This document shows, piece by piece, positions 41,334-49,215 of a DNA stretch of 56,667 nucleotides (its first letter is position 1; every line of letters begins with the position of its first letter). Position numbers and translations under genes: made by a program. This DNA is from Actinomycetes bacterium (GTDB lineage Bacteria; Actinomycetota; Coriobacteriia; Anaerosomatales; Anaerosomataceae), in contig JALHJB010000016.1 of assembly GCA_022839745.1 (NCBI GenBank), forward strand, positions 1-56,667, given 5' to 3'. Under the pieces are notes generated by a model that saw nothing but the letters and a program-made list of their open reading frames with translations, had not been told where the DNA came from and made no database searches.

Positions 41334-43775
41334 CTACTCCTTGCGTGCGACCTCGACGATGCGGTACGACTCGATGATGTCGCCCACCTTGAGGTCCTGG
41401 AAGTTCTCGATGCCGATACCGCACTCGTAGCCCTGCTTGACCGACTTGACGTCGTCCTTGAAGCGGCGCAGGGAATGCAGCTTGCCATCGTGGATGATGG
41501 TGCCGTCGCGAACGATGCGAACCTGGTCGTCGCGCGTGATCTCGCCCTCCTGGACGAAACAGCCCGCGATGGTGCCGATCTTGGGGACCTTGAACAGGTC
41601 TCGTACCTCGATGCGCGCCGTATCGCGCTCCTCGATCGTGGGGGCAAGCATGCCCACGCGCGCGGCGTTGATCTCTTCGATCGCCTGGTAGATCACGCGG
41701 TACAGCCGCATGTCCACCTTCTCCTTCTCGGCGAGATCGCGAGCCACAGGCAGCGGGCGGACGTTGAAGCCGATGATGATGGCGTCGGACGCGGCGGCCA
41801 GCATGACGTCGGTCTCGGTGATGCCACCAACGCCAGAGTGGATGATGTTGATGCGGACCTCGGACTGGTCCATCTTGTCGAGCGCATCGCGCAGCGCCTC
41901 GATGGAGCCCTGGACGTCGGCCTTGACGACCAGGTTGAGGTCCCTCAGCTCGCCTTCCTTGATCCGCGCGAACAGGTCGTCAAGCGTCACACGGCTCTTG
42001 TGCTCGTGCTCGATCAGGCGCTGACGCAGCGCGCGGTCCTCGGCAAGGTTCCGCGCGTCGCGCTCGTCGGCGAAGACGCGGAACTCATCACCAGCGGAAG
42101 GAACGCTGGACAGGCCGAGGATCTCGACCGGATCGGCGGGGCCGGCGCTGTCCACGGTCTCGCCCTTGGGGTTCACCAGCGCGCGGACACGGCCGTGGCT
42201 CGTGCCTGCAACGACGGCATCGCCAACGTGCAGCGTGCCGCGACGTACCAGCACGGTGGCCACAGGTCCGCGGCCCTTGTCGAGCTTGGCCTCGATGACG
42301 ACGCCCGACGCGAACGTGTCGGGGTTGGCGGCGAGTTCCAGCATGTCGGCCTGGAGCAGCACCATCTCGAGCAGCTCGTCGATGCCGATGCGCTTCTTGG
42401 CGGAGACGTTCTGGAAGATCGTCGAGCCGCCCCACTCCTCCGGCACGATCTCATGCTCGGTGAGCATCTGCTTGACCTGCTCGGGGTTGGCATTCTCCTT
42501 GTCGATCTTGTTGACCGCGACGATGATCGGAACTCCTGCGGCCTTGGCGTGGTGGATAGCCTCCACGGTCTGTGGCATGACGCCGTCGTCGGCTGCCACC
42601 ACAAGGATGACGATGTCGGTGATGTTGGCACCGCGGGCACGCATGGCGGTGAATGCCTCGTGACCAGGCGTGTCGATGAACGTGATGAGGCGGCCGTTCT
42701 TCTCGACCACCGAGGCACCGATATGCTGGGTGATGCCACCGGCTTCCGTGGCGGCCACGCCCGACTCACGGATCGCGTCAAGGAGCGACGTCTTGCCATG
42801 GTCGACGTGACCCATGACGGTGACGACCGGCGGACGAGGCTTGAGGTCGGCGGGGTCGTCGACGAACGAGAACCCGGGCTCCTCCTCAGGAGTGACGATC
42901 TGCACCTCGACCTCGAGGTCCTCGGCGAGGATCTCCATCGCGTCGCGGCTCAGCGGCTGATTGATCGTATGCGGGTCGCCGAGCATGAACAGACGCTTCA
43001 CGACCTCGCCGGGGGCGACGTCGAGGGCTTCGGCGAACTGAGCGACTGTGGAGTTGACGGGGATGGTGATGAGGGTGGTCTCAAGGTGCGGCTTCTCATC
43101 CGGCGAGATGTGCGGATGCGACGGCGCCTCGCGACGGCCGGACGGCTTCTTGGCCTTCTTCTTGCCGCGGCGGTCCTGAGCGCTCTGTACCATTTTCGCC
43201 GCATCTGCGATGAGGTTGGCCGCGGGCGCGGGTGCCTGAGCCGCCTCGGCATCCTTCGCCATCTGGCGGTACCGGGCCGTCTCGGCTGCTTCCGCGCGAG
43301 CGGCTTCGGCGGCAAGCGCGGCCGCGTCCGCCTCGGCCTTCTTCGCGGCTTCGATGCGTGCGGCTTCCTCGGCCTCGCGGCGTGCCCGCTCTTCGGCCTC
43401 GCGTGCGGCGGCCTCCGCCTCCGCTTGCTTCGTGGCGTCGTCGGCCGCCTTGCGAGCGGCCTCCGCCTCAGCACGCGCGGCCGCTTCGGCGGCCGCCTTT
43501 GCCGCTGCCTCGGCCTCACGCTGTGCCTGTTCGGCAGCGAGCTTCTCGGCCTCGGCGGCCGCCTTTGCCGCTGCCTCGGCCTCCATCTCCCGCTGCTTCA
43601 CTTCGATCACGTCGTGAAGGTCCTTGCGGATCTTGTCGACGTACGCTTCCACGAGCGTTGACGCGTGGTTGCGGGCGGGTATCTTGAGCCGCTCGAGATG
43701 GTCGAGCAGCTCCTTTGAGGTCATTCCGAACTCCTTGGCGAGTTCGTGTACACGCATCGCAGGCATCAGCGTCAC
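41334..43775 (-). CDS. infB: Translation initiation factor IF-2
   Basis: An 813-residue GTPase that places fMet-tRNA on the 30S subunit. The N-terminus MRVHELAKEFGMTSKELLDHL is the IF2 N-terminal fold. A long Ala/Glu/Lys/Arg-rich helical linker (about 55-190) contains an exact 32-bp DNA repeat. The G domain has G1 GHVDHGKTS, G3 DTPGHEAF and G4 NKIDKE, followed by domains II, III and IV ending IVEVARKE. The GTG at 43775 overlaps the ylxR stop as GTGA, the style used at neighbouring junctions; ATGs at 43766 (GGTGA 5 nt upstream) and 43757 are real alternatives. Central gene of the nusA-infB operon. Confidence 0.95.
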   Translation of the reverse strand: MTLMPAMRVHELAKEFGMTSKELLDHLERLKIPARNHASTLVEAYVDKIRKDLHDVIEVKQREMEAEAAAKAAAEAEKLAAEQAQREAEAAAKAAAEAAARAEAEAARKAADDATKQAEAEAAAREAEERARREAEEAARIEAAKKAEADAAALAAEAARAEAAETARYRQMAKDAEAAQAPAPAANLIADAAKMVQSAQDRRGKKKAKKPSGRREAPSHPHISPDEKPHLETTLITIPVNSTVAQFAEALDVAPGEVVKRLFMLGDPHTINQPLSRDAMEILAEDLEVEVQIVTPEEEPGFSFVDDPADLKPRPPVVTVMGHVDHGKTSLLDAIRESGVAATEAGGITQHIGASVVEKNGRLITFIDTPGHEAFTAMRARGANITDIVILVVAADDGVMPQTVEAIHHAKAAGVPIIVAVNKIDKENANPEQVKQMLTEHEIVPEEWGGSTIFQNVSAKKRIGIDELLEMVLLQADMLELAANPDTFASGVVIEAKLDKGRGPVATVLVRRGTLHVGDAVVAGTSHGRVRALVNPKGETVDSAGPADPVEILGLSSVPSAGDEFRVFADERDARNLAEDRALRQRLIEHEHKSRVTLDDLFARIKEGELRDLNLVVKADVQGSIEALRDALDKMDQSEVRINIIHSGVGGITETDVMLAAASDAIIIGFNVRPLPVARDLAEKEKVDMRLYRVIYQAIEEINAARVGMLAPTIEERDTARIEVRDLFKVPKIGTIAGCFVQEGEITRDDQVRIVRDGTIIHDGKLHSLRRFKDDVKSVKQGYECGIGIENFQDLKVGDIIESYRIVEVARKE
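43486..43583 (-). repeat. Exact 32-bp direct repeat inside infB
   Basis: The same 32 bases occur at 43486-43517 and 43552-43583, 66 bp apart and in frame (22 codons). They encode the repeated helical unit EAEAAAKAAAE in the IF-2 linker. Recombination or slippage between copies would remove or add 22 residues without shifting frame. Confidence 0.85.
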
Positions 43776-44077
43776 CGTCCAGTTCCTGGGGCGGAGGCTC
43801 CATCGTTCTGGAGCACGTCCTCGAATTCACGTCTCAGTCGCTCCACGTCTTCCTCGATCAGGCTTGCCCGGAGCGCGGATGCAAGCCTGTTCTTCGTGAC
43901 GGCCGCCTCGAAACACGCGGACGTCGCGCACACCGATGCCCCGCGTCCGGGCGCTTTCCCGGAAGGATCCACGTGCACCTCGCCGTCAGCATCGCGGACG
44001 AAGCGGATGAACTCACGCTTGTCCGCCACGCGACGGCAGGCCACGCAGGTACGCTGGGGTCTCGGGCGCTGGGTCAC
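43772..44077 (-). CDS. ylxR: YlxR-family RNA-binding protein (DUF448)
   Basis: A 101-residue protein with the YlxR core RTCVACRRVADKREFIRFV near the N-terminus and GKAPGRGASVC in the middle. The family is reported to bind RNA or RNase P and to affect transcription, but the physiological role is not settled. The GTG at 44077 overlaps the nusA stop as GTGA; its own stop overlaps the infB start. The usual companion L7Ae-like ylxQ gene is missing between ylxR and infB. Confidence 0.92.
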   Translation of the reverse strand: MTQRPRPQRTCVACRRVADKREFIRFVRDADGEVHVDPSGKAPGRGASVCATSACFEAAVTKNRLASALRASLIEEDVERLRREFEDVLQNDGASAPGTGR

Positions 44078-45216
44078 GACTCGTCAGACGCCTCCTTCTC
44101 GTGCACGCCGCAGTACCGGCTGCCGGGCCGTGCCTGGTTGCGGCAGCGGATCCCGGTGCTGGTGACCGCGATGCAGCGGCCGTCTCCGTCGTCAAGGTCG
44201 CTCTCGCCACCGGAGATCTGTTCGGCAAGCCCTGTCGAGACGGCCTGTCCGAGGCTCTTGATGTCGATGCGCCACCCGGTGAGTTTCGCGGCGAGGCGGG
44301 CGTTCTGGCCCTCTTTGCCGATAGCCAGCGAGAGCTGGTCGTCGGGGACGATCACCGTTGCGGTGTGGGAGTCGTCAGAGACGATCACACGTGCGACCTT
44401 TGCGGGCGACAGCGCGTTGCCCACGAACGTGGCAGGATCGTCGGACCACGGCACCACATCGATACGCTCACCGCGCAGTTCGGCTACGACCATGCGCACT
44501 CGGCTGCCCTTGGGGCCGACGCACGCGCCCACAGGATCCAGGCCGGGCTCACGTGACGAGACGGCGATCTTGGAGCGCATCCCCGGTTCGCGGGCGACGC
44601 TCTTGATCTCGACGATGCCGTCGTAGATCTCCGGGACCTCGAGCTCGAACAGGCGCTTGAGCAGGTTCGGATGGGTGCGCGACACGACGATCGACGGCTC
44701 ATTGGACGTCTTGCGGACGTCGATGACAAGAGCCTTCAGCCGCTGGTTGTGCTCGTAGCGCTCGTTCGGCGGCTGTTCGGCGTGCGGGAGCAGCGCCTCA
44801 ACGCCTTCGCGGATCTTCACGAGCGTGTAGCGCGAGTCCGACTGCTGGACCGTGCCGGTGATGCTGTCACCGATGCGGTCGGCGTACTCCTCGAAGATCT
44901 GCTCGCGCTCCGCCTCGCGGATCGACTGTGTGATGACCTGTTTGGCCGCGGTCGCGGCATAGCGGGAGATGTCCGACGGCGTGACGTCTCGTGCCTCGAA
45001 GACGGGTTCTTCCTCGGTGCCCCCAACTGGTACGAGCTCGTACACATGGATACGGCCGCTCTCACGGTCGATCGTGACCGAGCAGTCGTTGTCGGTGTCG
45101 AGGATCCGCTTGTATGTGACAGCAAGCTGCTCTTCGAGCCGCTCGAGCATGACCGTCTCGTCGATGCTTTTCTCGCGGGCGAGTTCCCGCAGTGCGTCCA
45201 TCAGCTCGGAGCTCAT
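44074..45216 (-). CDS. nusA: Transcription termination/antitermination factor NusA with a C-terminal zinc-type motif
   Basis: A 380-residue NusA. The N-terminal RNA polymerase-binding domain runs to about 125, the S1 domain about 130-200 (GDSITGTVQQSDSRYTLV), and two KH domains about 205-340 (VGACVGPKGSRVRMVVAELRGERIDV; AIGKEGQNARLAAKLTGWRIDI). The unusual part is residues 348-372: Cys348, Cys358, Cys369 and His372 in a C-x9-C-x10-C-x2-H arrangement with SRYCGVH, resembling small zinc-binding tails. Typical NusA proteins end with KH2 or acidic repeats. The ATG overlaps the rimP stop as ATGA. A leader terminator before rimP may make the operon respond to NusA. Confidence 0.95.
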   Translation of the reverse strand: MSSELMDALRELAREKSIDETVMLERLEEQLAVTYKRILDTDNDCSVTIDRESGRIHVYELVPVGGTEEEPVFEARDVTPSDISRYAATAAKQVITQSIREAEREQIFEEYADRIGDSITGTVQQSDSRYTLVKIREGVEALLPHAEQPPNERYEHNQRLKALVIDVRKTSNEPSIVVSRTHPNLLKRLFELEVPEIYDGIVEIKSVAREPGMRSKIAVSSREPGLDPVGACVGPKGSRVRMVVAELRGERIDVVPWSDDPATFVGNALSPAKVARVIVSDDSHTATVIVPDDQLSLAIGKEGQNARLAAKLTGWRIDIKSLGQAVSTGLAEQISGGESDLDDGDGRCIAVTSTGIRCRNQARPGSRYCGVHEKEASDES

Positions 45217-45698
45217 GAGTGTGTCCCGTCCCTTTCGCCAGCCATACCGAAGTCGGCTTTCAAGCGTGCGCGCTCGATGGCATCGAATGGCACGCGCATC
45301 TCCTGTGCGTCGATCACGAGAACGACGTCGTCACCCTCGAGGCGCTCGAGGCGCCCGGTGAACTTGGTCCGGCCGTCGATCGGCTTTCGCGTGTGCACTA
45401 CCGCGTCGTGACCACTGAATCGCTCGAAATGCTCGCGGGTCCTCAACGGACGCTCGATCCCGGGTGATGAGACCTCGAGCGTGTACGGACCTGAGAGCCG
45501 ATCGAGCGTGTCCAGCGCATCTGAGAGCCACGGATTGGCCTCGGCGATAGCCTCGATATCGATGCCGTTCTCACGGTCGAGGTACACCCGGACGACGCGG
45601 TGGCGTTGACCGCCTGCGACCTCGACGGTCACCAGCTCGAGCCCGTGCTGGATCGCGAGAGGCTCCACTATGGAGATGATCTCGTCAGCGAGCGTCAT
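45213..45698 (-). CDS. rimP: Ribosome maturation factor RimP
   Basis: A 161-residue 30S assembly factor. The first domain includes ELVTVEVAGG and RVYLDRENGIDIEA, then SGPYTLEVSSPGIERPL, the family signature, followed by the SH3-like C-terminal domain (FTGRLERLEGDDVVLVIDAQEMRVPFDAIERARL). The ATG at 45698 has GGAGG about 9 nt upstream; longer forms would start in the leader terminator. It is the first gene of rimP-nusA-ylxR-infB-rbfA, transcribed from a promoter at 45774-45801. Confidence 0.95.
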   Translation of the reverse strand: MTLADEIISIVEPLAIQHGLELVTVEVAGGQRHRVVRVYLDRENGIDIEAIAEANPWLSDALDTLDRLSGPYTLEVSSPGIERPLRTREHFERFSGHDAVVHTRKPIDGRTKFTGRLERLEGDDVVLVIDAQEMRVPFDAIERARLKADFGMAGERDGTHS

Positions 45699-45717
45699 AG
45701 CGGGCGCCTCCTTCCAG

Positions 45718-45747
45718 AACAAAAGAAGCGGGGGTAAGCCCACTTCT
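45718..45747 (-). terminator. Leader terminator (attenuator candidate) before rimP-nusA
   Basis: On the minus strand AGAAGTGGG pairs with CCCGCTTCT (9 bp, one G-T) around a 6-nt loop and is followed by TTTTGTT, an intrinsic terminator shape. It lies only about 20-25 nt after the predicted transcription start and 20 nt before the rimP ATG, that is between promoter and first gene. Reading it as the proS terminator is possible, but the proS stop codon is 170 nt away. Confidence 0.75.
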
Positions 45748-45773
45748 CACACGGACGTTTGTCGTTCGGAGGG

Positions 45774-45801
45774 ATTGTAGCACAGCGCATAGACGCGGCA
45801 A
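45774..45801 (-). promoter_or_regulatory. Promoter of the rimP-nusA-infB operon
   Basis: TTGCCG (45796-45801) and a near-consensus TACAAT (45774-45779) are separated by 16 bp on the minus strand, with TGC before the -10. The start of transcription would be near 45767. Confidence 0.7.
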
Positions 45802-45915
45802 ATGTTTCGAGGCGCAGCAGAAGCGACGCGTGGAAGCCACGGACTCCCGGCGTCGTGTTCGGCAGCGCTCCGAAGGCCCGCCTTCCTGTACGCCGCGGTC
45901 GCGGCGAGGCAGGGG

Positions 45916-47643
45916 CTAGCGCAGCGCGTCTCGCGCTTCCTGAACGAGTTTGGCCACAGCGCCTGGTGCATCGGCGATCGCTATGCTTTCGCGCAGGCCG
46001 CTGGCGCGGGTCTTGACCTCGACCACGCCTTCAGCAACACCACGCTTGCCCACAACCACCTGTACGGGCCACCCGATGAGGTCAGCGTCGGCGAACTTCA
46101 CACCGGCGCGCTCGTCTCGATCGTCGATGATGGTCTCGATGTCCGCGGCAGCCAGTGCCCGCGCGATCTCTTCGGCAACAGGCGAGACGGTGTCGTCGCC
46201 CACCTGGAGCGGGAGCACGGCGACCTCGAGCGGCGCGATGGACATCGGCCATACGATGCCGTGCTCATCGTGGTGCTGCTCGATCACGGCCGCGAGCGAC
46301 CGCGTTATGCCCACGCCGTAGCAGCCCATGACGAACGGATGCTCCGCCCCGGCCTCGTCCATGAACGTGGCGCCCATGGCCTCGGAGTACTTGGTACCGA
46401 GCTGGAAGACCTGCGAGACCTCGATGCCTCGCGCAGCCGAGAGGGCGCCGCCGCACGATGGGCACGCATCGCCGGGCTCAGCGACGATGAGGTCGGCCCA
46501 CACGTCGACCGCGAAGTCGCGCTGGGGCATCGCGCCGGTGAGATGCGCGTCCACCTCGTTGGCGCCGACCGTCCAGGCGAGCTCCGCCTTCAGTGTGCGG
46601 TCAGCCACGATCAGCGTCCCCTCTGGTGCGCCGACCGGGCCGAGGAAGCCGCGATGGATCCCGTGCGCGGCGAAGTCGTCCTCCTCGAGCAGTTCGAGTC
46701 CGGGGACGATGTGCGAGGCCTTGAGCTCGTTGAGCTCACGGTTGCCGGGCAGCGCGAGGAACACCAGCGTGCCGGTCTCAGAGCGGGCGGCCATCGTCTT
46801 GACCGTGTGCGCTGGATCGACACCGAGGAACGCGGCCAGCTCGGCGATGGTCTTCACATCGGGCGTGTCGACACGCGTGAGCGGCTGTGAGGAGACCGCG
46901 ATCGGCGTGTACGCGGCAACGGCCTCGGCGGCCTCCACGTTCGCCGCCCAGCCGCACGAGCAGTACACGAGCGCCGCTTCGCCGCTTTCCGCCAGTGCCA
47001 TGAACTCGGTGGTCACCTTGCCGCCGATCTGTCCGGAGTCGGCCTCCACCGGGCGCCACTCGAGTCCCAGCCGGTCGCAGATGCGTCCGTACGCACCGGC
47101 CATCGCGTCGTAGTGCTCCTTGAGCGAGTCCTGGTCCGCGTGGAAGGAGTACGCGTCTTTCATGATGAACTCGCGCCCCCGCAGTAGGCCGAAGCGCGGG
47201 CGGATCTCATCGCGGAACTTCATGTTGATCTGATAGAGCGACACCGGCAGCTCCCGGTACGAGCGCAGCTCGTCGCGCACCGTGGCGGTGATGATCTCCT
47301 CATGCGTGGGGCCGAGGCAGAACTCCCTGCCCTGGCGGTCCTTGAGGCGGGCGAGCTCCGGTCCGTAGACGTCCCAGCGTCCCGACTGCTGCCAGAGCTC
47401 CGCCGGTTGCACGATCGGCATCAGCATCTCCTGGCTGCCGATAGCGTCCATCTCCTCACGCACGATCTGCTCGACCTTGCGCACCGAGCGCCAGCCGAGC
47501 GGCAGGAACGTGTAGATGCCGGCAGCGGCCCTGCGCATCATGCCCGCGCGGAGCAAGAGGCGGTGCGAGACGACCTCGGCGTCGACCGGGTCCTCCTTGA
47601 GCGTGGGCGCGTACAGTTCGGACATCCTCAGTGCGTCGGACAT
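45916..47643 (-). CDS. proS: Prolyl-tRNA synthetase, bacterial type with editing domain
   Basis: A 575-residue class II synthetase. Motif 1 lies near AAGIYTFLPLGWRSVRKVEQIVREEM, motif 2 near FRDEIRPRFGLLRGREFIMKDAYSF and motif 3 near GCYGVGITRSLAAVIEQ. The insertion between motifs 2 and 3 (about 225-390) is the trans-editing INS domain (KTMAARSETG, LPGNRELNE, GPVGAP) that hydrolyses Ala-tRNA(Pro). A CSCGWAANVE segment and CPSCGG mark cysteine pairs flanking the insertion. The polC gene that follows proS in Bacillota is absent here. Start ATG at 47643. Confidence 0.96.
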   Translation of the reverse strand: MSDALRMSELYAPTLKEDPVDAEVVSHRLLLRAGMMRRAAAGIYTFLPLGWRSVRKVEQIVREEMDAIGSQEMLMPIVQPAELWQQSGRWDVYGPELARLKDRQGREFCLGPTHEEIITATVRDELRSYRELPVSLYQINMKFRDEIRPRFGLLRGREFIMKDAYSFHADQDSLKEHYDAMAGAYGRICDRLGLEWRPVEADSGQIGGKVTTEFMALAESGEAALVYCSCGWAANVEAAEAVAAYTPIAVSSQPLTRVDTPDVKTIAELAAFLGVDPAHTVKTMAARSETGTLVFLALPGNRELNELKASHIVPGLELLEEDDFAAHGIHRGFLGPVGAPEGTLIVADRTLKAELAWTVGANEVDAHLTGAMPQRDFAVDVWADLIVAEPGDACPSCGGALSAARGIEVSQVFQLGTKYSEAMGATFMDEAGAEHPFVMGCYGVGITRSLAAVIEQHHDEHGIVWPMSIAPLEVAVLPLQVGDDTVSPVAEEIARALAAADIETIIDDRDERAGVKFADADLIGWPVQVVVGKRGVAEGVVEVKTRASGLRESIAIADAPGAVAKLVQEARDALR

Positions 47644-47684
47644 GGTGCTCCTTGGTGGTCGTGGGGTGTGCGTGAAGCGTTGGG

Positions 47685-48077
47685 CTACCCGATGCCGCGA
47701 TCATCCGGATGCAGGCTCGGGGCGAGCGTGTCGGATCCTGAGGCAAGCGTCATGAGCAGTCGTGCGACCAGATCGTGCACGATGATGATGCTGCTGTTGC
47801 CCTGCGCGCGGAACGCCTCCTTGAGAGCGGGCTTGACTGAAGGGTCGCCGCTCACTTCGACGATGAGGTCGATCTCCTCGGCCATCGCACCGAGAACGCT
47901 CGCGAACTCGGTGAAGAAGATGTCATGCTCGCGGGCATAGACGGCCCCGGGGCTCTCGACGTCGGAGTCGGCAACGCCGACGATGCGCACGTACGGCAGG
48001 GCCGACAACGCTTCCAGCAGCGGTCCGCCGGTGCGGCCGCCCCCAACGAACGCGACTCTGACGATCTGGTCGGACAT
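47685..48077 (-). CDS. Small Rossmann-fold NAD(P)-binding protein of unknown function
   Basis: A 130-residue protein made of little more than one dinucleotide-binding domain: RVAFVGGGRTGGPLLEALSA (GxGxxG-like loop), VRIVGVADSDV with the acidic residue ending beta 2, then FTEFASVLG and LIVEVSGDPSVKPALKEAF. It resembles the N-terminal domain of Gfo/Idh/MocA dehydrogenases or homoserine dehydrogenase but lacks the catalytic half. The family length is therefore short: either a stand-alone NAD-sensing domain or a remnant. The ATG at 48077 has GGGGGT upstream. It sits between ispG and proS, with no functional link obvious. Confidence 0.7.
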   Translation of the reverse strand: MSDQIVRVAFVGGGRTGGPLLEALSALPYVRIVGVADSDVESPGAVYAREHDIFFTEFASVLGAMAEEIDLIVEVSGDPSVKPALKEAFRAQGNSSIIIVHDLVARLLMTLASGSDTLAPSLHPDDRGIG

Positions 48078-48159
48078 GAGTACCCCCGGTGTGTCGATGA
48101 ATGTGGAACGTATGGGAGAAGATACAGCACCGGAACAGCACACGCGACAGGCAGACCGG

Positions 48160-49206
48160 CTACCCGAGAGCGTCGATCTCTTCGAACAGCGCGTCGATGA
48201 TCTCCGCTTCAGCGACCTTGCGGACCGGCTGGCCGTGGCGGAACACGAGCCCCACGCCCTTGCCCGCGGCCACACCCACGTCGGCATCGCGGGCCTCGCC
48301 CGGCCCGTTCACCACACAGCCCATGACGGCGACCTTGATGGGCGTGTCCAGCTCGCGCAGGCGCCGGTCGACCTCGCCGGCGATGGGCACCAGGTCGACC
48401 TGGCAGCGGCCGCACGTGGGGCACGAGACCAGCTCGGGACCCCTGCGGCGGATATCGAGCGCCGCCAGGATCTCCCACGCCACATGGGCTTCCTCGGCCG
48501 GCGGGGCTGTGAGGGACACACGGAGCGTGTCGCCGATGCCCTGCTCGAGGAGCACGCCGAGCCCGACCGCGGACTTGACGGTGCCAGAGAACGCGGTGCC
48601 CGCTTCGGTCACGCCGATGTGGAGCGGATACGGCACCCTGTCGGCGAGCAGGCGGTATGCCTCGATCGTGGTACGCACTGACGACGCCTTGGCCGAGACG
48701 ACGATGTCGGTGAATCCGCGCGACTCGAAGTGCTCGCAGAACGCCACGGCGCTCGCCGCGAGCTTCTCGGGGAGGGGCCAGTCGAGGTCGTGATACTCGG
48801 CGGCGAGGCTCCCGGCGTTCACGCCGATCCTGATGGGGATACCTGCCGCGCCGGCGGCGTCGATGACCGAGTCAACGCGCGATGTGTCGCCGATGTTGCC
48901 GGGGTTGATCCGGAGCTTTGCGGCTCCGAGGCGCGTGGCCTCGATGGCGAGCCGGTGGTCGAAGTGGATATCGGCGATCACCGGAAGCGGGCTCGATTCG
49001 CAGACGCGTGCGAACCCGTCGAGCGCGTCGGCGCGCGGGATGGCCACCCGGACGATCTCACAACCTGCTTCGGCGAGCTCGGCGATCTGGCCGAGCGTCG
49101 CCTCGGCGTCTTTGGTGTCGGTGTTGGTCATCGACTGCACACGGACGGGTGCGTCGCCACCGAGCGTGACGTCGCCGACGTTGACCTGTGTGCTGCTGCG
49201 CCGCAT
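48160..49206 (-). CDS. ispG: 4-hydroxy-3-methylbut-2-enyl-diphosphate synthase (IspG/GcpE)
   Basis: A 348-residue [4Fe-4S] enzyme of the methylerythritol phosphate pathway. The N-terminal TIM barrel has VQSMTNTDT, GCEIVRVAIP and LRINPGNIG. The C-terminal cluster domain has the cysteines in SCPTCGRCQVD and MGCVVNGPGEA. dxr, the first committed step of the same pathway, is two genes upstream with rseP between. The ATG at 49206 follows GGGGGG. Complete length. Confidence 0.96.
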   Translation of the reverse strand: MRRSSTQVNVGDVTLGGDAPVRVQSMTNTDTKDAEATLGQIAELAEAGCEIVRVAIPRADALDGFARVCESSPLPVIADIHFDHRLAIEATRLGAAKLRINPGNIGDTSRVDSVIDAAGAAGIPIRIGVNAGSLAAEYHDLDWPLPEKLAASAVAFCEHFESRGFTDIVVSAKASSVRTTIEAYRLLADRVPYPLHIGVTEAGTAFSGTVKSAVGLGVLLEQGIGDTLRVSLTAPPAEEAHVAWEILAALDIRRRGPELVSCPTCGRCQVDLVPIAGEVDRRLRELDTPIKVAVMGCVVNGPGEARDADVGVAAGKGVGLVFRHGQPVRKVAEAEIIDALFEEIDALG

Positions 49207-49215
49207 GAAGCCCCC

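Noticed and set aside
41049..43661. An 870-codon open frame on the plus strand opposite infB, and similar long frames opposite pnp (35487-37205), hflX/dapL (7899-10259), rseP/ispG (48730-50496) and rpsB/tsf (54578-56551)
   Set aside because: They are mirror frames produced by GC-rich codon use in real minus-strand genes; they lack ribosome sites and recognisable domains, and the minus-strand genes fully explain the regions.
47685..48077. Truncated dehydrogenase pseudogene at the Rossmann gene
   Set aside because: The gene has an intact start, ribosome site and stop, and neighbouring spacers contain no remnant of a catalytic domain, so I kept it as a small gene of unknown function.
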